Part shown: positions 51,401 to 64,000 of the stretch, piece after piece
Layout of the letters: each line of letters begins with the position of its first letter
Position numbering within the stretch: the first letter of the stretch is position 1
The notes under the pieces: model-generated
What the model was told of the DNA's origin: nothing
What the model saw: the letters and a program-made list of their open reading frames with translations, nothing else
Databases searched by the model: none
DNA from: Pyrocephalus nanus
Taxonomy: Eukaryota > Chordata > Aves > Passeriformes > Tyrannidae
Assembly: GCA_038380795.1 (NCBI GenBank)
Contig: CM076280.1
Span: 8,667,501-8,731,500 of the forward strand
Length of the DNA stretch: 64,000 bases
Reading direction: 5' to 3'
Translations under genes and position numbers: made by a program

Positions 51401-54400
51401 TCAAACTGCCCAGGGATATTTTTAATAGGAATCTGATGGCGAGAGCAGCTCGGTGGCTTTGGCTTGTTCAGTTTGACTCAGTATTTTGCAAATCTCCATG
51501 GATGAAACCCTCGTGATAAATCATCCCCATCCACACTGCACGGAGGCACGCAGGGAGCAACTGTCTTGCCCAACACTGCGCCGTAGGTCACTCTGGATGG
51601 GGCCAGGACTGTCTCTGAAGGACACTTCTTTTGGTCTCCCTCTGCTTGTTTTAGTCACCCGGTGGCAGGCCACAGCTGCAGCTCTTGAGAAGAAGGTAGG
51701 GCTGGCTGCCAGGGGCTTTTTTGGGGGCTTTGCCACATTTTTTATCCCGCTGGCAATGTTCCGTCCGTGCAGGGACCTCACCCACACGGTGGACGGCTTA
51801 AACCTGCCCAGGCCACGCCAGTCTGGCCTGGAAATAACTGGTGTAGCTGTGCAGAAATGTGAGACAAACCGGTCACTTCTGCAGGCAGTCTTGAAAAGGA
51901 AGAAGACCAATTAGTTGTCTCGTCGCTGAGCAAAGACGAAGCTGCTGGGGGGGATCCTGGGCCAACAGAGTCCAGACCACACTCCTGCTCCTCCTCCAGC
52001 CTGGCTCTCCTGGACCTGAGCAGGCGTTCCAGTGGAGCTGGCTGTGGCAGAGCCATACCATCTGCTGTGCCAGCACAAGGGCTGGGCCAGGAAAGTGCTA
52101 ATTTTGCTGGGAAAGTGGTGCTGGAACACCACAATCCATGGCCAGGCCGTGGCTCTGGCTCACTGAGAGCATCTCCTGTGGTAACATCATTTTGGGGGGC
52201 TGCTCCAGGGCTGTGCCTGGGGTTCAGTGGAGCTGGGTGTCAGCCCTGGTGGGTCTGAGGGCTGGTGTTGGGACAGGATGGGAGGGTGTCCCACCATGGG
52301 AAGTACAGATAGGCAGTCAATGTCTTGTGCCTGGATCAGAGCTTACCATCACTCTCTGCTCCCAGTCAAGGATGGAGATCCCTCTACTACACAAAACTGC
52401 CCCAGCAAAGGGATTCCCCCAGCTCTCCCTTGGTGAGAGGGGGCCTGGTCCTGCAGAACACACAGGGTCTCCACTTGGCTGAGCACGCCCAGCTCCTGCC
52501 AGCATCACCAGTGCCCAGCCCAGCACTTTGTTGAACTCATTTCAGCCAAGGAAACTCCTTTCCTCTGCAGGCACTTCTCCGGCCAAACCAGCAGCCAGTC
52601 GCCGGCGACTCTCCCCCGACTGGAGATTATTTTGGAGTGTCTGTTGCTCCTTTTTTTTTTTTTTTTTTCACTCTGAATTATGCACAGCACTGGTTTGGGA
52701 TGGAAAGCCTGGCAGATTTCTGTTCTGTGTCCCTTGGGGTGGCTGTCGGGTCACGAGCCCACCGTCCCCATGTCACTGAGTCTCCGAGCCTCCTTGTGTG
52801 GTGCCAGGAGGTGAATGTGCAGCACTGGGATTACTGGGCTGCCTTGCTGAAGTGCAGGATGCCGGGAGCAGGGCTGGATAAGGGACCCTCATCTGAATTC
52901 TAAATTTCCCTGGGAAAGTCCAGTGCGAGCCCTCAGCAACCCTCCCGGGTGGGAAAGCCTCTCGCTGTCCATGCAGGTGCATCTTGTCTCAATTTACCCC
53001 AAGCCCAAAAGCAGTAAATAACATCTGCAAACCATTTCTAGCACTTCTGCCAAAAACTGGGAGATAAAACCCGCTGTCGTCTGAGCCGGGCTGCCGGTGA
53101 TTAATGCCGTACCTGCCGCAGCCCCAGGGCTTGGGGGGCAGCACTGGCCCCAGGGGGGGCTTTAGGGTGGCAGGAGTCAGAGCTGTGGGGTTTGGCTGGC
53201 GTGAAACTCGTGTTTTGGATCTGCTCTCTGATGCATTTTGTTCTCGGGGCTGTTTCTCGCTGCCATCGCTCCTGCTGATCTCACGAGGACGGGCCGGGGC
53301 GGCGTAAGCTGCGCTGCATCGGCCAGGGATAACACCGTGTGATTTATGGGAGCAATCAGTTGCTACTAGGAGCTGGTTAGGAATTTTCCGATGAAACGGG
53401 GATTGCGTCAGAAACCGCTGAGTCATCTCAACTGTTTCATAAAAAAAAAAAAATAAAAAAAAAGCTTTGGCTTTGATGAACTTTTGGTGAAGCGCAGACT
53501 GAATGTGTCTGACGGCTACCCCAGCCCTTTGCCTCGGGATCAGCCTTCCCACCCTCCTGCATTCCTCCCCCTGGTACTCCCCAGCCTGGGGCATCCCTGC
53601 AGCAGAACGGGGCTCACCCAGGCAGGGGTCTCCTGGGGTCCCCCCTCCTGCCAAACCCCAGGGCTGGGGGGATGTCGAGGCTCACATGGACCTGAGCTGC
53701 TCTGGAGTTTTCAATGTGAAATAATTCGATGCCTTTAAAACCTCTCGTGTTCAGACTTTTCCCTCCTGGTTGTTCCAAAACGGAAAGGGTTTTCTCCTGC
53801 GTGTCTCGGGCTGGGATATTTTGAAATGCAGAAGTTGGGTGAACTCAAGTGCTAAATTTTCCCAGTGTCCTGGTCACAGCCAACCGATGGAAAATTGAAA
53901 GTTGCAAATCAACCTGGCTGGGTAAATTAGAACAGGCTGGCAGACGTTTAGCCAAACAGAAAAGGAGACTTCATTTCCCATGTAAATTTTTTGGGACGGA
54001 TTCTCTGTCACACAGACATCCCTGGGAGGACTGAGTCCAAATTAGCAACACCGTGGGCCTGCAGTGATTCCCTGCAGAGTGCTGGGAGCTGTGTGGGGAT
54101 CTGTGCCCCGTGGTGGGGTGGGACTCACCCCGAGGCCCTGCAGATGAGCACTCCTGGCCTATGGCAAATGGTGACAGGGCTGAACGTTGCCACCAAGGTC
54201 CAAGATCAGCCATTGCCAAAACCTCCAGTGATGGCCTTGGGTGCAGACCAGTGCACTGGGAGCTCTGGTTTAGCCCTGTGCAGGGCAGGTCTGGAGGGGA
54301 AGGAGGAAATGCTTGAGCTGAAGAATCTCTGGTGGGATGAAGGGATTGTTCAGGTGGGCTGCTCAGAGCTGCTGGGATGTCACCAGCGCCTGTGCTAGGG

Positions 54401-54800
54401 GGACTTGCTGAGGAATGCATAGGAATGTGTCACCACGTAGGGGAGGTGCCTCATCACGTTTTACACGTACAGACTGCAGAGAACAGAGCAGATATATCAT
54501 GTATAGGTTATACACACTGTGTAACTGTGGCCTTCTTTATCCACAGGCTTTTCTCTCTCACAAACACACACAGAGATCAGATACAACCCGTGCACGGCTG
54601 TCACTGAGCCAGGGGGTCTGTTCTCATCCAAAATGGCTCTTCACGTGCCCCAAGCCAATTTTCTGACCCCATTTTTTCTGCGTGGCAGAAAACTGTCTCA
54701 AGCAGCACGACTGACACCGAGCCTCAGCAAACAACCCCCAAAATCCCAGAACCTCGAAGATTTGGTTTATTTTCTGGCCGAAAGTGAAATTAAAAGCCTG
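48484..54800. other. MYMK-ADAMTSL2 intergenic region without a supportable gene
   Basis: I see no exon, RNA gene or further CR1 here. AT-rich patches (about 50520-50800 and 53320-53470, the latter with an AP-1 word TGAGTCA at 53419) and T or A runs (52651-52668, 53441-53463) break up ordinary unique DNA. Open frames here are short and lack family motifs. Confidence 0.6.
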
Positions 54801-54962
54801 ACAGTCTGTATCCAACCACCACCCCGCCGCTCTGCCCTCCCAGAGGCAGGACGCGGCCGCGCGGTGCCCACCCCGAGGTACCGGGAGCGTTTTGTTCGGC
54901 GATGCGGGGGTGGGCGTAGGGGAGGGGGGGCAGCAGGTAGCGTTCCCCTACCCGAGGAGGGG

Positions 54963-55100
54963 AGCGCAGCATCCTCCCTGGAGATGGCCGGGAAGCGTGG
55001 GGAGCAGAGCATCCTCGCGGGGACCCACGAGGAGGGGGAGTGCAGCATCCTCCCGGTGGGTGTCCCGGGAAGTGGGGGAGCCCAGCATCCTCCCGGGAGG
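54963..55100. repeat. Four-copy GC-rich minisatellite, 36-40 bp period
   Basis: The core CAGCATCCTC or its AGAGCATCCTC variant recurs with ATCCTC at 54971, 55011, 55047 and 55087. Spacers rich in GGGA and CCGGGA share partial similarity. Confidence 0.8.
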
Positions 55101-55359
55101 TGCCCGGGAGTGGGGGACCAGCGCTGCGTGGACCGGAGGGAACGCATGCGTGCGCTGCGGGCTCCCCCCGCCTGTGCCCCCCCGGTCTCGCCGCAGGAAA
55201 CCGGCTGGCGGCCGCGGGCCGGCGCCGGGGGAGGCGAGGGGTTAACCGGGGTGGGGGCATCCCGGGCCGAGAGGTGTGAATTCCGCCCGCTCTCCCCCTT
55301 ATCCCCCCCATTCCCCCCTCCCTCGCCGCCGCTATAAGAGCGGCCGGCGCGGGCTGGGG

Positions 55360-55540
55360 GGAGCCACTGCGGCGGCTCCTCCTCGCTGGAAGCCCCGGCG
55401 CTTTTGGCTGCCCTTTGAAGTCGGGAGAGGGAGAAGGAGGGAGGGAGCGTCTGGGGCCGCCGCTGCTCCGCTCCGCTCCGCGCCGCCGCTGCCGCCCGGC
55501 CCCGGAGCATCGTCCCTCCCGGCCCCGCCGCCGCCGCCAG
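55360..55540 (+). other. ADAMTSL2: ADAMTSL2 5'UTR exon 1 (non-coding, predicted)
   Basis: It runs from about 25 bases past the TATA element to a good donor, CCGCCAG then GTACGG at 55541. The next exon supplies the start codon. The 5' end is an estimate. Confidence 0.55.
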
Positions 55541-55550
55541 GTACGGCCCG

Positions 55551-55580
55551 TCCCGTCCTGCCCCGTCCTGCCCCGTCCTG
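55551..55580. repeat. 10-bp tandem repeat at the start of ADAMTSL2 intron 1
   Basis: Three near-identical CCCCGTCCTG units (the first begins with T) are followed by degenerate TCCTGTTCC. Confidence 0.85.
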
Positions 55581-57043
55581 TCCTGTTCCATCCCGGCTCC
55601 GCTGGACCTTTCCCCGCTGCCCGCCCCGTGGAGGTCGAGCCCCGCATCCCGGCTCGGCATCATCGCCCCCGCATCGCCCTCCCGCCGCCGGCGCTCCCCG
55701 GTGCCGGCTCCCTGATGCTGCTCGGCCACATCCCTGCCCGCTTTCCTTAATTTTTTCCTCTATTTAACCACGCAGCCCCGACCGCCTGTAGGATAAACTC
55801 CGAGCGCGCTCTGGTATTGGCTTCGAGTCAGGAGTGTCTGGGAGCCTTAATGAGAACCAAGTGTAAGGCAAGTCTCAGCCACCTGTCCCCGGGATCCCCG
55901 GCCAAGCGCTCTGGGCTCCCATTAATCAATGGATCTGCCTCTTGGAAAGTCTCTTATGCATGCTGGACCTCTCCCCTAGGGTGCTCACAGAGCGGATCTG
56001 GGGACCTGGAAGACCTCTGGTAATTTTTCTAAGCCAGATGCCAAAGCAGGGCTGGTATTGCCGGCAATTCTGCATTTCCAAAACCGCTACAAAAACCTTT
56101 GCTAGGAGAGAAAAAAAAAAAAAAAAAGGCAATAGGAAAGAAACTCTTTATGTTGCAGGTCTGCAGTCCTGCCCCCTCTCCTGAGGAGCAGCACCTCTCC
56201 CACCCCCCTGCTTCCCAGAGATACTGTCTAGCTGCTTTTCAAGGGAAATTAGCTTAGGGGAGGATATTTTTTCTTTCCTTTTCTTACAGACATGAGCTGC
56301 TTTGATTGCCTGGAAGCATGATTTCCTGAAACCTGCTCCTTTCTGGCTCTTGCAGTGAGGTTCACAATAAAACGTATTGTGGTTTTGAGCTGGGTTTTAT
56401 TTAAGAAAATGCCATTCTGGGCTACTCTCTTTCATGAGGCAGATGGAGAAAGAGATGAAAGGCTGACACTTGGGATACTTCATTTCTGCTCTTTAATTGT
56501 GGGGCGTTTCTTTTCTATAAGAACAGGCTCCTTCCCTGGGAATCGATGGGAATTGGAGTGGAACAAATGAAAAAAGGAGAAATAATGGCTGTTAATTGCA
56601 TTTTTTTGTTTATGAAGCCTTTCATCTCATTCTTCCAGGAGCAGTTCTGTAAATGAGGATATTTAAATGCACTGCTTTTATAGATCCAGGGACACTTCTA
56701 GTTACTTGCTGTGCAACGCTTGCCTTGGTGCAAGTCGTGCTCTCTTGCAAGAGAGGCTTGGAGTGGTGTCAGGTGCAGCCACTGGAAACCAGTGCAAAGC
56801 TGTGGTTTGACAGGTAACAACCGAGCTGGGAGGTGAACCTGTACTGTGTTAATGCTTCCACTAATTAAATGTAACTTCAGGTTCAAGCCCTTGCAGCCAC
56901 TGGAGGCCGGTGTCACTTGGCTGATCAGGACTGCTGGAGAACACATGTGCTGTGTAACCCAGGCAGCAAAGCAGCCCCTGCTGTTGCTGGTGGTGGGGCT
57001 GTGTGGGATTTTTGCTTAGTGCAGTCTCTGGTTGCCTTCTAGG

Positions 57044-63875
<6,832 letters not shown>

Positions 63876-64000
63876 TAATGAATGTGGGCTTGGTAACTCC
63901 TCTCTGCAGGGAGAAGATGCCTCAGGCACTGCAGGGGGATTTTTCTTCTACTCCTTGGCATTTTTATCCAAGTTACCTGGCAGGAAAAGTGAAAATAAGA

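Larger units (their letters stand above)
54820..55760 (+). promoter_or_regulatory. CpG island and core promoter of ADAMTSL2
   Basis: A dense GC and CpG block with TATAAGAG at 55333-55340, flanked by GC-rich DNA, places the probable start near 55360. GGGGCG-like and GCCGCC runs follow. Position and orientation fit the first, non-coding exon of ADAMTSL2. Confidence 0.7.

Noticed and set aside
54767..55729. Minus-strand open frame of 320 codons, the longest in the window
   Set aside because: It lies across the ADAMTSL2 CpG island and minisatellite. The product is Pro/Arg/Gly-rich low complexity with no domain, as expected for chance frames in GC-rich DNA.

Overview
The window is vertebrate nuclear DNA, almost certainly from a bird. 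Genes are split by GT-AG introns, the intergenic DNA is GC-rich and repeat-poor, and the only interspersed repeats I recognise are CR1 LINE 3' ends, the dominant avian retrotransposon. Gene content and order match the block known from human 9q34 (ADAMTS13, CACFD1, SLC2A6, MYMK, ADAMTSL2), which I recall as lying on chicken chromosome 17. Nothing resembles an operon, a CRISPR array, a prophage or a bacterial mobile element.

Layout. 1-1178 (+): the last three coding exons of ADAMTS13 (end of CUB1, then CUB2). 2810-13625 (+): complete CACFD1, with a GC-rich promoter, five coding exons (174 aa) and a long 3'UTR. 13793-18395 (-): complete SLC2A6 (GLUT6), ten coding exons, 507 aa, converging tail-to-tail on CACFD1. 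18.4-39 kb: about 20 kb without a gene I can support, holding simple repeats and a few AT-richer blocks that look like regulatory elements. 39146-46496 (-): complete MYMK (myomaker), five coding exons, 220 aa. 46.6-54.8 kb: intergenic, with CR1 fragments and muscle-type regulatory motifs. 54.8-64 kb (+): ADAMTSL2 with a TATA-containing CpG island, a non-coding first exon and the first eight coding exons (320 codons); the gene runs off the right edge.

For the coding exons I followed reading phase across each intron and every junction keeps the frame. Protein identities rest on family motifs and remembered human orthologues, not on a search. The genes do not form a pathway. ADAMTS13 and ADAMTSL2 are secreted proteins of the same superfamily (von Willebrand factor cleavage; microfibril/TGF-beta biology). 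CACFD1 and SLC2A6 are vesicle or endomembrane multi-pass proteins. MYMK drives myoblast fusion.

I found no clearly new biological system. The best leads are small: a GC-AG intron and an altered N-terminal sorting motif in SLC2A6, a stop codon overlapping the poly(A) signal in ADAMTS13, a 101-bp ADAMTSL2 intron with a poor donor, a minisatellite beside the ADAMTSL2 promoter, and MyoD/MEF2-type sites upstream of MYMK.
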